A DNA stretch of 64,000 bases from Ferdinandcohnia sp036965045 (GTDB lineage Bacteria > Bacillota > Bacilli > Bacillales > Bacillaceae_L): assembly GCF_036965045.1 (NCBI RefSeq), contig NZ_JBALOV010000011.1:1-64000 (forward strand). Direction: 5' to 3'. Shown here in pieces: positions 8,666-17,367 of this stretch. Numbering within the stretch: position 1 is the stretch's first letter; each line of letters begins with the position of its first letter. Under the pieces are notes generated by a model. The model worked only from the letters and a program-made list of their open reading frames with translations, did no database searches and was not told where the DNA came from. The translations under genes were made by a program, and so were the position numbers.

Positions 8666-9742
8666 TTGAGTGAAATTGAACAACTCGGCGATCAATTGGT
8701 CGAGGACGCTTGGTCAATGAGTGCGTCTGATATTCATTTTGTTCCGAAAATCAACGATGCCATGATTCAATACCGGCTCGACAGTGATTTGTTTAACAAG
8801 CAAACGATCCCAAAAGATGTTTGTGAACGCTTGATTTCCCACTATAAATTCCTCGCTGGAATGGATATTGGAGAAAGGAGAAGACCGCAAAACGGTGCAA
8901 TTACCTTAAATCTCAAAGGCGTGACCATTAACCTTCGATTGTCTACACTGCCCACACCCTACAACGAAAGTCTAGTCATACGTATCCTGCCTGAAACACC
9001 AACTTATTCTCTTGCCAATCTATCGCTTTTTCCGATAATGACAACTAAATTACTTACTCTTTTGAAGCATTCACATGGACTTATCATATTTACAGGTCCG
9101 ACCGGTTCTGGTAAGTCTACCACCCTATATTCCTTACTCCACGCAACGAAGAAGCTTTTCAACCGAAATATCATTACATTAGAGGATCCAATTGAAAAAA
9201 GAAGCGAAGATGTTCTACAGGTTCAGGTGAACGAAAAGGCAGGCATCACATATGCGCATGGCTTGAAGGCGATTTTGCGACATGATCCCGATATCATCAT
9301 GGTGGGTGAAATAAGAGATACAGAAACCGCAAAAATTGCCGTGCGTGCTGCATTGACGGGACATTTAGTCCTAAGCACAATGCATACAAGGGATACGAAG
9401 GGTGCGATTTATCGACTCTTAGAATTTGATGTATCCTTGCAGGAAATTGAACAAACGTTAATTGCAATTGCCGCACAGAGGCTTGTTGACCTTAAATGTC
9501 CGTACTGTGAAGGAAAATGTACACCGCTGTGTAAAAAGTACCGAAAAATACGAAGAGTAGGAGTATATGAACTTTTAAATGGACATGCCTTGTCAGAGGT
9601 CATGAAGGAGGCAAGGGGTGACAAAGCAGAATATCACTATGAAAAACTAAAGGATGTCATCAAAAAAGGGATTGCTTTAGGGTACTTATATCCGGATGCG
9701 ATGGAAAGATGGGTTGTAAGTGATGACAACGAAAAGAAATAA
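8666..9742 (+). CDS. comGA: ComGA competence ATPase
   Basis: Type II secretion/PilB-family ATPase that powers assembly of the competence pseudopilus at the inner face of the membrane. Seen here: Walker A GPTGSGKSTT near residue 150, the Asp box ITLEDPIE, Walker B IIMVGEIRD, the His box ALTGHLVLSTMHT, and a short CPYC...C zinc-like motif near the end. Length of about 358 residues is normal for ComGA, which lacks the long N-terminal domain of PilB. AAGGAG lies 10 bases before TTG 8666; GTG 8657 is only 1 base from it. First gene of the seven-gene comG operon; overlaps comGB. Confidence 0.95.
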   Translation: MSEIEQLGDQLVEDAWSMSASDIHFVPKINDAMIQYRLDSDLFNKQTIPKDVCERLISHYKFLAGMDIGERRRPQNGAITLNLKGVTINLRLSTLPTPYNESLVIRILPETPTYSLANLSLFPIMTTKLLTLLKHSHGLIIFTGPTGSGKSTTLYSLLHATKKLFNRNIITLEDPIEKRSEDVLQVQVNEKAGITYAHGLKAILRHDPDIIMVGEIRDTETAKIAVRAALTGHLVLSTMHTRDTKGAIYRLLEFDVSLQEIEQTLIAIAAQRLVDLKCPYCEGKCTPLCKKYRKIRRVGVYELLNGHALSEVMKEARGDKAEYHYEKLKDVIKKGIALGYLYPDAMERWVVSDDNEKK

Positions 9743-10763
9743 AAATTGGACCTTGAAAGAACAAACCCTATACCTAGGTAGAATCGGTAACCTGCTTGAC
9801 CAAGGGTATTCCTTTGATCAAGCATCACAATTTTTACTTTTTCAGCTTCCAAAAAAGCATAGTCAGGATATTGGAGCCATAATTGAAAGCTGTAAACAGG
9901 GTGATTCTTTATATACAGCCTTTAGCAAAGTTGGTTTTCACAAGGATATCTTAGGATATATCTATTTTGCTGAGCAGCATGGTGATGTCTCATTTGCCCT
10001 TCGAGAAGGAAGTGCAATGTTACAAAAAAAGCTCAACCATCTTGAAAAAGGAAAGAAACTCATTCGCTACCCGTTAGCACTTCTGTTATTTGTAGGGTTT
10101 ATGTTTACGATGATTGAAAAAATTCTTTTACCACAATTTGAAAGTTTATTTACTTCCATGAGTTATGATCAAACGATCATTTCTACATTTTTATTAAGGC
10201 TCCCAGAATTTAATCGATATTTGCTCCTCTTTATCGGTTTATTATTGATCATTGGCCTCGCGTACTATTTTCTTCATTTTCAAAAGCGAACTCCCGTTGA
10301 AAAAATGAAGCTGCTATTAAAAATTCCCATTTTGAAAAATGTAATGATTATGTTTAATACACATTTCTTTTCCGTACAGCTTAGCAATTTGTTAAAAGGC
10401 GGGTTATCGATTTTTCAAGCGTTAACCATGTTTGAGCAACAGCTTCACTCACCGTTTTTTCGAGAGGAAGCAAAGGAAATGAAACTATTGTTGCGAGCGG
10501 GTAACCGATTCGACGAAATTCTGAAGTCGCGAGAATATTACGAGACAGATTTAACGATGATCATTTTACATGGTCAATCTAACGGAAATTTAGCAAGTGA
10601 GCTTCAGCACTATAGCCAATATGTCATGGAAAAAGCCGAGGAAAAAATAACACGATTATTAGCAATCGTTCAACCAATTTTATTTGCGATTATTGGAATC
10701 ATTATCATGCTCATGTACGGCGCAATCATGGTTCCAATGTTTCAATTATTAAACGGAATTTAG
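9723..10763 (+). CDS. comGB: ComGB competence membrane platform protein
   Basis: PilC/GspF-family polytopic membrane protein, the assembly platform for the competence pseudopilus. It contains two GspF-type cytoplasmic repeats (residues ~10-115 and ~215-315), each followed by a hydrophobic segment, and a final strongly hydrophobic helix near residues 315-340. The start overlaps the end of comGA by 20 bases, so translation is likely coupled; GTG 9720 is an alternative. ComGA is its expected partner. Confidence 0.93.
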   Translation: MTTKRNKNWTLKEQTLYLGRIGNLLDQGYSFDQASQFLLFQLPKKHSQDIGAIIESCKQGDSLYTAFSKVGFHKDILGYIYFAEQHGDVSFALREGSAMLQKKLNHLEKGKKLIRYPLALLLFVGFMFTMIEKILLPQFESLFTSMSYDQTIISTFLLRLPEFNRYLLLFIGLLLIIGLAYYFLHFQKRTPVEKMKLLLKIPILKNVMIMFNTHFFSVQLSNLLKGGLSIFQALTMFEQQLHSPFFREEAKEMKLLLRAGNRFDEILKSREYYETDLTMIILHGQSNGNLASELQHYSQYVMEKAEEKITRLLAIVQPILFAIIGIIIMLMYGAIMVPMFQLLNGI

Positions 10764-10777
10764 AAAGGAAGAGCTGC

Positions 10778-11110
10778 ATGAAATGGAAGAACCAAGAGGG
10801 ATTTACCCTCGTAGAAATGCTCGTTGTTTTACTAGTTGTTTCCATCTTGCTTTTGATCACTGTGCCAAATGTAACGAAGCATAATACTGTAATTAAGGAT
10901 AAGGGCTGTGATGCCATGGTGAAAATGGTTGAAGCGCAGGTGCAGGCTTACGAGTTGGAGGAGGGCCATGGTAAAGTAACCTCATTGGACCAATTAACCA
11001 CTGCCGAGGGATATTTTATAGATAATACAATCCCTGCTTGTCCAAATGGTGACATTATTAAAATGGATGCTGATGGAAAAATTAGTCATGACAAACCAAC
11101 TGCAGGTTAA
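10778..11110 (+). CDS. comGC: ComGC major competence pseudopilin
   Basis: Main subunit of the DNA-uptake pseudopilus. The prepilin motif GFTLVEMLVVLLVVSILLL sits at residues 8-26, preceded by a short basic leader. ComC peptidase would cut after Gly8 and the new N-terminal Phe would be methylated. Two cysteines (GCDAMV and PACPNGD) are placed as in B. subtilis ComGC for an intramolecular disulfide. Normal length, 110 residues. Overlaps comGD. Confidence 0.95.
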   Translation: MKWKNQEGFTLVEMLVVLLVVSILLLITVPNVTKHNTVIKDKGCDAMVKMVEAQVQAYELEEGHGKVTSLDQLTTAEGYFIDNTIPACPNGDIIKMDADGKISHDKPTAG

Positions 11111-11540
11111 TGAAAAAGGTTTTACCTTAATCGAAGCATTAATCGTTTTATCAATCGTCATCATGATTTCCTCAATTAGTCTCTTACAACTTAGACCTCT
11201 GCATGAATCGAAAAAAATCGATCAATTTCTGGAGCAACTTCAAAACGATATTTTCTTTTGTCAGCAGTATGCAATCAGCCATAGTGAACCGACTTCGCTT
11301 TTCTTTAATCCGAGTGGGCCATCATACCGCATAGTAGAGGAAGATAGTTATGAGCAAATTTTCATGAGAAAGATGGATCCTGCGATCCAAATTCAACTTT
11401 CAACACTTGGATTAAAATTAACCTTTACAAGTAGCGGGAATATCCAACGTGCAGGTGAAATTCGTTTTAAATATAAGGGGAGCACCTACACTGTTACGTT
11501 TTTATTAGGAAAGGGTAGGTTTTATGTTAGTAAGAGATAA
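11088..11540 (+). CDS. comGD: ComGD pseudopilin
   Basis: Minor competence pseudopilin. The type IV prepilin motif KGFTLIEALIVLSIVIM begins at residue 10, cleavage expected after Gly. About 150 residues from ATG 11088, which overlaps the comGC end by 23 bases in another frame. The upstream in-frame ATG at 11046 would add an unlikely non-basic extension inside comGC, so I reject it. Required with ComGC, GE, GF and GG for DNA binding at the cell surface. Confidence 0.9.
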   Translation: MTNQLQVNEKGFTLIEALIVLSIVIMISSISLLQLRPLHESKKIDQFLEQLQNDIFFCQQYAISHSEPTSLFFNPSGPSYRIVEEDSYEQIFMRKMDPAIQIQLSTLGLKLTFTSSGNIQRAGEIRFKYKGSTYTVTFLLGKGRFYVSKR

Positions 11541-11862
11541 GCGGGGATTTACCCTAGTAGAAATGCTTCTTTCCATTTCTATTTGGTTAATGCTTTGTGT
11601 GACGCTTCTTCCACAGCTAATGATTATTATGACTGAACGAAGAAATGCAGAAATTTATAGCATGGGAACTCAATTGCTTTCTGAGGAACTTCAGAAAGAG
11701 TATAACGGGGAAGCAACATTAGATTATGTAAATGAAGACGGGGTTACCTACAAAATTTCGAAAAACCTTAATGAAGATCTAAAAAAATGGGAGTTATGTG
11801 TAACTTGGGAGGACAGGCTTTCAAAAAAATACGAAAGATGTGGATATGTAAATGGTGAGTAA
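11524..11862 (+). CDS. comGE: ComGE pseudopilin
   Basis: Minor pseudopilin with the prepilin motif RGFTLVEMLLSISIW at residues 7-21 and a conserved pair of Cys in the C-terminal part (LCVTWE, ERCGY). 112 residues, normal for ComGE. Overlaps the end of comGD by 17 bases and the start of comGF by 11, typical of this tightly packed operon. Confidence 0.88.
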   Translation: MLVRDKRGFTLVEMLLSISIWLMLCVTLLPQLMIIMTERRNAEIYSMGTQLLSEELQKEYNGEATLDYVNEDGVTYKISKNLNEDLKKWELCVTWEDRLSKKYERCGYVNGE

Positions 11863-12292
11863 TGAAAAGGGGTTTACATTTGTTGAGATGCTCGTAACCT
11901 TTTCAATCCTACTTGTCATTCTTTCGTTCATTACACCCTTTCTTGGTGTAGTGTTTCGGGATAATGGTGAACAATTTAATAAATTAGAATGGCAAATTTT
12001 AATTCAACAGATGAAAATGGAAATCCGTGAAGCCAGCGAAATATCTGTATTAAGTGAGGAGTCTGTTTCCTTTTATAATGCAGCGGGTGATGTTGTAAGC
12101 TTTGAAAAATACACTGACAAAATAAGAAGACGGGTAAATAACAAAGGGCATGAATTGTTGCTTCAACATATAACAGATGTAACATTCGAACCAAGAACAA
12201 ATGGTTTTTTTATTTCCGTTGTGTCGGTTGATGGGGAAACATATAAAGCCTTGATCTCTTCCCTTACAACAGTGGAGGTGAGGGAGGGATGA
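11852..12292 (+). CDS. comGF: ComGF pseudopilin
   Basis: Minor pseudopilin; the motif KGFTFVEMLVTFSILLVIL starts at residue 6. The soluble part carries the ComGF-family pattern (GEQFNKLEWQILIQQMKMEI). 146 residues. The stop overlaps the start of comGG by 4 bases, implying coupled translation. Confidence 0.88.
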   Translation: MVSNEKGFTFVEMLVTFSILLVILSFITPFLGVVFRDNGEQFNKLEWQILIQQMKMEIREASEISVLSEESVSFYNAAGDVVSFEKYTDKIRRRVNNKGHELLLQHITDVTFEPRTNGFFISVVSVDGETYKALISSLTTVEVREG

Positions 12293-12672
12293 AAAACGAA
12301 AAAGGGTTTATCCTTCCAGTTACAATTGCCATTTCTTTTTTATTTTTTCTCGTTTTTACATCACAAGTTAATATGTATTTAACAGAAAAAGCCTTCGCAA
12401 AGGAAACGGAAGAAATATTAATTTTGGAGAATTTAATGCAGTTAGGAGTAGGAGACATGAAAGCAAAATTGCAGGATGAAGTCGAAAGCGTAGAGTCGGT
12501 TGGTTTATTTACTTATCCCACAGGTAGTATCACTTATACCGTTTCGCCACTAACATTAACAACATCCCAGATTACTTTAACATGTAGAACATCTGAAAGA
12601 CGTAAAAGCAGTGCACGCTTCGAGTACAATTATGAAACGGAAGAAATTAACACTTGGATTGACTTACGTTGA
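12289..12672 (+). CDS. comGG: ComGG pseudopilin
   Basis: Last pseudopilin of the operon, 127 residues. The N-terminus KNEKGFILPVTIAISFLFF has the Gly-Phe cleavage pair but a Pro where other pseudopilins have Val-Glu, as in ComGG, which lacks the conserved Glu5. Identified by position and this N-terminus; the rest is poorly conserved. Confidence 0.85.
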   Translation: MKNEKGFILPVTIAISFLFFLVFTSQVNMYLTEKAFAKETEEILILENLMQLGVGDMKAKLQDEVESVESVGLFTYPTGSITYTVSPLTLTTSQITLTCRTSERRKSSARFEYNYETEEINTWIDLR

Positions 12673-12778
12673 GATATTCGGAAAAAATCAAGAAATTGTT
12701 GTCGTAAACATTTTATCGTGGTTACATTTTTAATAAAGTGGAGATAATAAAACTAAGTTTTAAAAGGTAGGTGTTATT

Positions 12779-12970
12779 ATGTCTACAAACGATTATGTGA
12801 AATTTGTAACCCAACAGTTTGTAAAGTTTATAGACCAGCCAAAAGAAGTTCGCAAGGCAACGAGGCAGCAACGAAAGGAAGAACAAGCACCCCTGACAAA
12901 TCGCTGGTTTGGAATCATGCCGCTTGCCGTCTCACTTATGTTCAAAAAGAACAAAAAAAGAGAGAGCTGA
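12779..12970 (+). CDS. yqzE: YqzE-family small protein
   Basis: A 63-residue basic protein (MSTNDYVKFVTQQFVKFID, then KEVRKATRQQRKE, ending FKKNKKRES) of the YqzE family. It follows comGG as in B. subtilis, where yqzE is a late gene of the comG region. Function is unknown. AAAGGTAGGTG gives a good ribosome site. Confidence 0.85.
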   Translation: MSTNDYVKFVTQQFVKFIDQPKEVRKATRQQRKEEQAPLTNRWFGIMPLAVSLMFKKNKKRES

Positions 12971-12996
12971 CAGTATTGTTGTCGGCTCTCTATTAA
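12959..12996 (+). terminator. Terminator after yqzE
   Basis: AGAGAGCTGACA and TTGTCGGCTCTCT pair around a short loop; the T tail is weak. Confidence 0.6.
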
Positions 12997-13239
12997 TGTT
13001 GTCAAGATTCAGTTTTTTTTTCGTAAATTATCTCGAAGTTTTGTTTACAGAAGTTGCTCCTTCTTCTTGTTTCACTAATATGGATATGTAACCATAGGCA
13101 AAATGTGGTGGCCATTTGTTCACATTTCCGCAAAAAAGTTCATACATACCCTTCCTTCATTTGCTTATCGTTTCTATTCACAAGAATTTATTAGTATGAT
13201 AGAGTAGTAGGTACTTATTAAGTAGGAGTGACAGGTTAG

Positions 13240-14262
13240 ATGACTACAAATAAAGAAAAAATTGTTGATCAGTTGAATCGACCTCTACGTGATTTACGCA
13301 TTTCTGTCACAGATCAATGTAATTTCCGTTGCTCTTATTGTATGCCTAAAGAAATCTTTGGGGATGATTATGCATTCTTAAAACAAGGAGAATTATTATC
13401 CTTTGCTGAAATAGAAAGCTTGACAAAAAGCTTTGTCAAACTAGGTGTACAAAAGATTCGGTTAACAGGTGGAGAACCTTTAGTTAGAAAAAATGTCCAT
13501 GAACTTGTGGAACGTTTAACACATATAGAAGGTATTGAAGATATTGCCCTAACAACAAACGGAGTATTTTTACCGAAATATGCAAAACAATTGAAGGAAG
13601 CTGGCCTCAAACGTGTCAACGTAAGCCTAGATGCCATTGATAATGATACTTTTAAAGACATGAATGGCAGAGCCGTTGGTGTAAAGCCAGTACTAGCGGG
13701 AATTGAAGCTGCACAAAAAGCTGGACTGCATGTGAAAATGAACATGGTCGTTCGCAAAGGTAAGAATGATTCGCAAATTTTACCGATGGCTCGATTTTTT
13801 AAAGAAAAAGGCATTACACTACGTTTCATCGAATTTATGGATGTTGGAACAACAAATGGCTGGAATTTCGACGAGGTTGTTTCGAAAAAAGCCATACACG
13901 ATCTAATTCACAGTGAAATGCCTTTGGAACCTGTAGATGCCGATTATTTTGGTGAAGTAGCAAAAAGATATCGGTATGTCGGGACAGACGTGGAAATTGG
14001 CTTCATCTCATCCGTTACAGAATCCTTCTGTTCAAGCTGTACAAGAGCTAGAATTTCTGCGGATGGTAAGCTGTATACTTGCCTTTTTGCAACTGCTGGT
14101 CACGATTTAAGATCATTAATTCGTTCCGGTGCAACCGAAAGTAATATCGATGAGGAACTTAAATCGATTTGGCAGGCAAGGCGTGATCGTTACTCAGATG
14201 AACGAACAGAAGAAACGGCGAAGAAACGTAAGAAAATTGAAATGTCCTATATTGGTGGATAA
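13240..14262 (+). CDS. moaA: GTP 3',8-cyclase MoaA
   Basis: Radical SAM enzyme that converts GTP to 3',8-cyclo-GTP, the first step of molybdenum cofactor synthesis. The N-terminal cluster motif CNFRCSYC is near residue 27, followed by TGGEPLVR. The C-terminal cluster motif CSSC...C lies in a segment starting ESFCSSCTRARIS, and the protein ends in Gly-Gly (SYIGG), both required in MoaA. 340 residues, normal. No other moa gene is adjacent; B. subtilis has no moaA between yqzE and yqzG, so this looks like an insertion into conserved synteny. No riboswitch was recognised in the 235-base leader. Confidence 0.95.
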   Translation: MTTNKEKIVDQLNRPLRDLRISVTDQCNFRCSYCMPKEIFGDDYAFLKQGELLSFAEIESLTKSFVKLGVQKIRLTGGEPLVRKNVHELVERLTHIEGIEDIALTTNGVFLPKYAKQLKEAGLKRVNVSLDAIDNDTFKDMNGRAVGVKPVLAGIEAAQKAGLHVKMNMVVRKGKNDSQILPMARFFKEKGITLRFIEFMDVGTTNGWNFDEVVSKKAIHDLIHSEMPLEPVDADYFGEVAKRYRYVGTDVEIGFISSVTESFCSSCTRARISADGKLYTCLFATAGHDLRSLIRSGATESNIDEELKSIWQARRDRYSDERTEETAKKRKKIEMSYIGG

Positions 14263-14266
14263 ATGG

Positions 14267-14297
14267 AAAAAGAGGTGCTTTGGTTGCACCTCTTTTT
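14267..14297. terminator. Bidirectional terminator after moaA
   Basis: AAAAAGAGGTGC and GCACCTCTTTTT, perfect stem with a 7-base loop. Confidence 0.9.
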
Positions 14298-14342
14298 CGT
14301 ATTTGATGTCTAGGACTGCCAGTTTTGTACCTATCATATCAA

Positions 14343-14699
14343 TCATGCGGTTGATTTTTCAGCTCTTCCTGACCTTACCAACCAGCGGTGGACAGGGATT
14401 TCAACTAATGTAATAACAAGCGCAGTTAGGATTGCTCCCCAAAGAGTCACTCTTGCACCATCTAAAAATTGTGAAACTAAATATACCAGGATTGCCGCAG
14501 CAATGAAATCTGCAATATCCGTCATAACAGTTGAATTTCTTCTAAGCATCATAACTTCCATTAAGTGACCAACTATGGCCAATACGACTCCGACCACGAT
14601 TGGCTGATACCATGAAACATAATCTACACTATCAAAAATACCTGAACAAATTGCAACAACTAAAGGTAATAAAATAATCTTCATAATGAATCCAGTCAT
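14343..14699 (-). CDS. DUF2512 (YndM-like) integral membrane protein
   Basis: A 118-residue protein with four hydrophobic segments and conserved VGVVLAIVGHLMEVMMLRR and TDIADFIAAA motifs, typical of the DUF2512/YndM family of Bacillus membrane proteins. AAAGGAGGTGG precedes the ATG on the minus strand. Function is unknown. It converges on moaA and shares its terminator. Confidence 0.75.
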   Translation of the reverse strand: MTGFIMKIILLPLVVAICSGIFDSVDYVSWYQPIVVGVVLAIVGHLMEVMMLRRNSTVMTDIADFIAAAILVYLVSQFLDGARVTLWGAILTALVITLVEIPVHRWLVRSGRAEKSTA

Positions 14700-14760
14700 T
14701 GCATTACCACCTCCTTTATGTGATATTTTTTACATAAAACAAAGAGAATATGTAAATATA

Positions 14761-15126
14761 CTAGCGATCTGTTTCTACAACTGTAATATTTTTTACTCTT
14801 TCTGTTTCGGGTTCGAAGGTGATATTCACAATAACACCAAATTCACGATTATTTTGTTTTAACCAAAGCTTGAAACGTTCAACATACATATCATTTTTCT
14901 TGTATCTACCAACATGTAAATAATCTAAAATTTGGGCGGATGGATATCGTTTCCCGGTTTCTTCCATCGCGAGCCTACCCCATTTTGCATATTCAGGTAC
15001 CGGTTTTTTAGTTTCAGCTGTTGTAATTGGAAAATCATTCAAGAAAATTATAGTTGGGGAAAGAAACAAACTTAAACAGAATCCAATCAATACTTTCCGT
15101 AGCACGACAAACACCTCTCTTTTCAA
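14761..15126 (-). CDS. yqzG: YqzG-like exported protein (DUF3889)
   Basis: A 121-residue protein with a signal peptide (LIGFCLSLFLSPTIIFLND) and a DUF3889 domain: PEYAKWGRLAMEETGKRYP, HVGRYKKND and FKLWLKQNNREFGV. In B. subtilis yqzG lies between yqzE and tapA, which agrees with its position here although other genes intervene. Function is unknown. AGAGGTG provides the ribosome site on the minus strand. Confidence 0.8.
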   Translation of the reverse strand: MKREVFVVLRKVLIGFCLSLFLSPTIIFLNDFPITTAETKKPVPEYAKWGRLAMEETGKRYPSAQILDYLHVGRYKKNDMYVERFKLWLKQNNREFGVIVNITFEPETERVKNITVVETDR

Positions 15127-15206
15127 TTAGATTTCCCAATCATCCGGTAAATTTATGCAGAAAGAATGGTAAAGTGTGGTATTATGAAAAAAAAGGGGGA
15201 GTGTTG

Positions 15207-15824
15207 ATGATAAGAGCGTTAAAAAGCTTTATTTACGTTCTTGTTTTACTCGCATTGTTTGCATGTAGTACAGATAATGCGGGACAAAAAGATGGTGTGC
15301 TTACTCCAGTCAAACAAAATGAAAGAAATTCACAAATTATTAATTCGCTTGGTTTTGATCCGCTATTAATGTATGAACTCGAAGTAAAAAGCAATGATAT
15401 AAAAATAATTCATGTGTGGGTTGAGCATTACAAGGATGGAGAAAAACAAGATGATCTTATAAAAGGTTCAACTGCTACCAGTGAAACAATGACGTTGGCA
15501 TATTCAAAACTTGATTTTAATTTAGATGAAAATACTACCTATGCACAATGGACTATCTCGGTTGCTGATGGGACGACATTATCTACATTTGAGTCAACAC
15601 CAACAGAACTAAAGGACAATTTAGGAATGGGTCAAACCTGGGTTGATGATAAAACAATTATCGAAGCGGAAAAACCAATAACCCTTTCTTTAAGTGTAAG
15701 AAATAGTAGAAATGGTGTTGGAATTGGACTAGGTGATGATGTAATAGAGAATGCAATAAAAGATAGCGAAGAAGTCTTTGTTGTAAAAGCAATGATAAGT
15801 AAACAGGAAGAATTTTTTGATTGA
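15207..15824 (+). CDS. Hypothetical lipoprotein
   Basis: A 205-residue protein with a type II signal peptide: basic MIRALKS, hydrophobic YVLVLLAL, lipobox LFAC. The mature part has no motif I recognise; it is acidic and beta-rich. ATG 15207 follows GGGGGAG. A terminator immediately follows. It is paired with another lipoprotein gene downstream, but the two proteins are not clearly related. Confidence 0.6.
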   Translation: MIRALKSFIYVLVLLALFACSTDNAGQKDGVLTPVKQNERNSQIINSLGFDPLLMYELEVKSNDIKIIHVWVEHYKDGEKQDDLIKGSTATSETMTLAYSKLDFNLDENTTYAQWTISVADGTTLSTFESTPTELKDNLGMGQTWVDDKTIIEAEKPITLSLSVRNSRNGVGIGLGDDVIENAIKDSEEVFVVKAMISKQEEFFD

Positions 15825-15851
15825 AGCGATCCGTTTTGGGTCGCTTTTTTG
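15824..15851 (+). terminator. Terminator after lipoprotein gene
   Basis: AGCGATCC and GGGTCGCTTTTTTG form a short stem with loop GTTTT and a T tail. Confidence 0.75.
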
Positions 15852-15923
15852 ATTGCTGTATGAATTGTCCTCCAAGCGCACATATTATCACTATGTGAAT
15901 TGTTGTAAATGGGAGGAAACATC

Positions 15924-16520
15924 ATGCGGAAACAATTATATTTTATGATTATCTTATTATGTACAACCTTGCTTGTTAGTTGTAAGGGTGATGACAAAGC
16001 TAAAGAGAAAAAAGACGAAGCAGAAACAAAAATTCAACAAGTTGAAGATCGGGTGATGGATCTTGGATCACTCGGATTCACAACAGATGATCTCGTGAAG
16101 AATTGGAATGAAGCCCAAGCAGAAATGAAGGACTCCGACAAAATTGACCAATTAAATGTAAGAAATGGAGAATTCAAACACGATATCAATAATGGAATGA
16201 TACTCGAAGGCATCGTAAATGAAACAACCAATGAGGTAGTTCGATTATCAATTGTGAAGAAAGACATGGAATCAGACAACCTCAACACAACCCTAGACAA
16301 ATATGAGGACACGATTGCAGCTTTCTTCTTGTTGGTCGCAGTAACAAACACGGAAGAGGCGGTCAAAGAAGAGGATATTGGGGCAGTCACATATAAATTA
16401 GGTCTCCTCCGAGACAAGGATAAGAAAATTAATGGAACCGCCACATTGAACAATATTACCTATAAGGCAGAAGAAAATGAGCGGGGATTGGTGTTGTCTG
16501 CGGTGGAGAAGAGGGACTAA
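15924..16520 (+). CDS. Hypothetical lipoprotein with coiled N-terminal segment
   Basis: A 198-residue exported lipoprotein. The lipobox LLVSC ends a hydrophobic segment at residues 6-18; a charged Lys/Glu-rich linker follows (DDKAKEKKDEAETKIQQ), then a soluble domain. GGGAGG precedes ATG 15924. No family recognised. It converges on sinI and shares a terminator with it. Confidence 0.6.
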   Translation: MRKQLYFMIILLCTTLLVSCKGDDKAKEKKDEAETKIQQVEDRVMDLGSLGFTTDDLVKNWNEAQAEMKDSDKIDQLNVRNGEFKHDINNGMILEGIVNETTNEVVRLSIVKKDMESDNLNTTLDKYEDTIAAFFLLVAVTNTEEAVKEEDIGAVTYKLGLLRDKDKKINGTATLNNITYKAEENERGLVLSAVEKRD

Positions 16521-16549
16521 GCGACCAAGTTGAGGTCGCTTTCCTTTTG
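16519..16549. terminator. Terminator between lipoprotein gene and sinI
   Basis: AAGCGACC and GGTCGCTT with a 7-base loop and a T-rich tail on the plus strand; probably also used by sinI on the minus strand. Confidence 0.65.
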
Positions 16550-16550
16550 A

Positions 16551-16679
16551 TTATGACTGTACTTTTCCCTGCAAGAAAGCTTGTACCTCATCTATGGTAA
16601 GTCCTAGCTTTTTTGCTTCAAACAACAGCTTTATCCACTCAGAATCTAAATTTATTGTATTATTCTTCTCCAGTATCAT
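16551..16679 (-). CDS. sinI: SinI-like antirepressor
   Basis: A 42-residue protein: MILEKNNTINLDSEWIKLL, then FEAKKLGLTIDEVQAFLQG. It matches the SinI dimerisation helix pair, in which LDxEWxxLMxEAKxxxIxxEEIRxFL binds SinR and blocks operator binding. GGGGG lies just upstream of the ATG on the minus strand. Its start overlaps the last 20 bases of sinR in another frame, so the two are co-transcribed. The order sinR-sinI is the reverse of B. subtilis. Missed by length-limited gene calls. Confidence 0.85.
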   Translation of the reverse strand: MILEKNNTINLDSEWIKLLFEAKKLGLTIDEVQAFLQGKVQS

Positions 16680-17058
16680 GTTTTCCCCCAATTTTAGTCG
16701 AACTCTTCATACTGTCCTCTTGCTGATTTTGCCAGTTTCGGAATTGTACAAAGTTTTGAAATTCACGAAAATCCTCTTTACTTAATCCTTCATCAATTGC
16801 TATTTGTAACAGTGCAGTCCACTCTTTATCCAACATATCATCGGAGTAATATGTACTTTTTTCTTCCTTACCTAATAAATATTCCACGCTTGTATCTAGT
16901 GTCCCAGCAATTTTTGTTATGAACTGTAGAGAAGGATTTTTTTGAACATCACGCTCTATGTAGCTTAAATAAGATTTTGAAACCCCAGCACGTTTTGCGA
17001 GCTCAGTAATTGAAAATCGTTTCTTCCTCCTTAATATCCTAATTCTCTCACCAATCAT
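16660..17058 (-). CDS. sinR: SinR biofilm master repressor
   Basis: XRE-family repressor that holds off matrix genes. N-terminal helix-turn-helix at residues 1-62 (MIGERIRILRRKKRFS, then LAKRAGVSKSYLSYIERD), close to B. subtilis SinR. The C-terminal SinI-interaction domain follows (LDKEWTALLQIAIDEGLSKEDFREF). At 132 residues it is slightly longer than B. subtilis SinR (111) because of a polar tail. The upstream region carries SinR-like operators at 17095-17110 and 17180-17195. sinI follows and overlaps. Confidence 0.93.
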   Translation of the reverse strand: MIGERIRILRRKKRFSITELAKRAGVSKSYLSYIERDVQKNPSLQFITKIAGTLDTSVEYLLGKEEKSTYYSDDMLDKEWTALLQIAIDEGLSKEDFREFQNFVQFRNWQNQQEDSMKSSTKIGGKHDTGEE

Positions 17059-17367
17059 CTACCCTTCTCCTCATTATTTAAGATTTCTAAACATGTTCAT
17101 TATAAGGAACAAAAAACACTTTATAAAGTTGTGAATTAGTATGTAAAACAAAGATAAATAAAGAAAACAGATGATAATTGTTCTTTATTAAGAAAAAACG
17201 GCTGATTTTGAGATTTTATAAAGTTAGTACTAATGGGCTATACTTTGAGAAATATTCTTTTTAAAGAACGGTTAAAACCAATATATCCTTAAATCTATAA
17301 TAGCTTTTTAAAAAGAGATTGTAGTTCTTAACCAAGAATTCATAAGTTAAAAGGAAGTGATAATTTC
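17059..17367. promoter_or_regulatory. sinR / zinc-ribbon divergent region with four SinR-like operators
   Basis: This 309-base gap has no gene. It holds four copies of the 16-bp site: GTTCATTATAAGGAAC (17095-17110), GTTCTTTATTAAGAAA (17180-17195), ATTCTTTTTAAAGAAC (17254-17269) and GTTCTTAACCAAGAAT (17324-17339). They fit the SinR half-site GTTCTYT in inverted pairs. The first two face sinR and the last two the zinc-ribbon gene. Confidence 0.65.

Noticed and set aside
13005..13239. Molybdenum cofactor riboswitch before moaA
   Set aside because: No matching conserved stems were recognised in the leader.
13368..13895. 175-codon open frame antisense to moaA
   Set aside because: Shadow of a clear moaA gene; no ribosome site and Ser/Phe-rich shadow composition.
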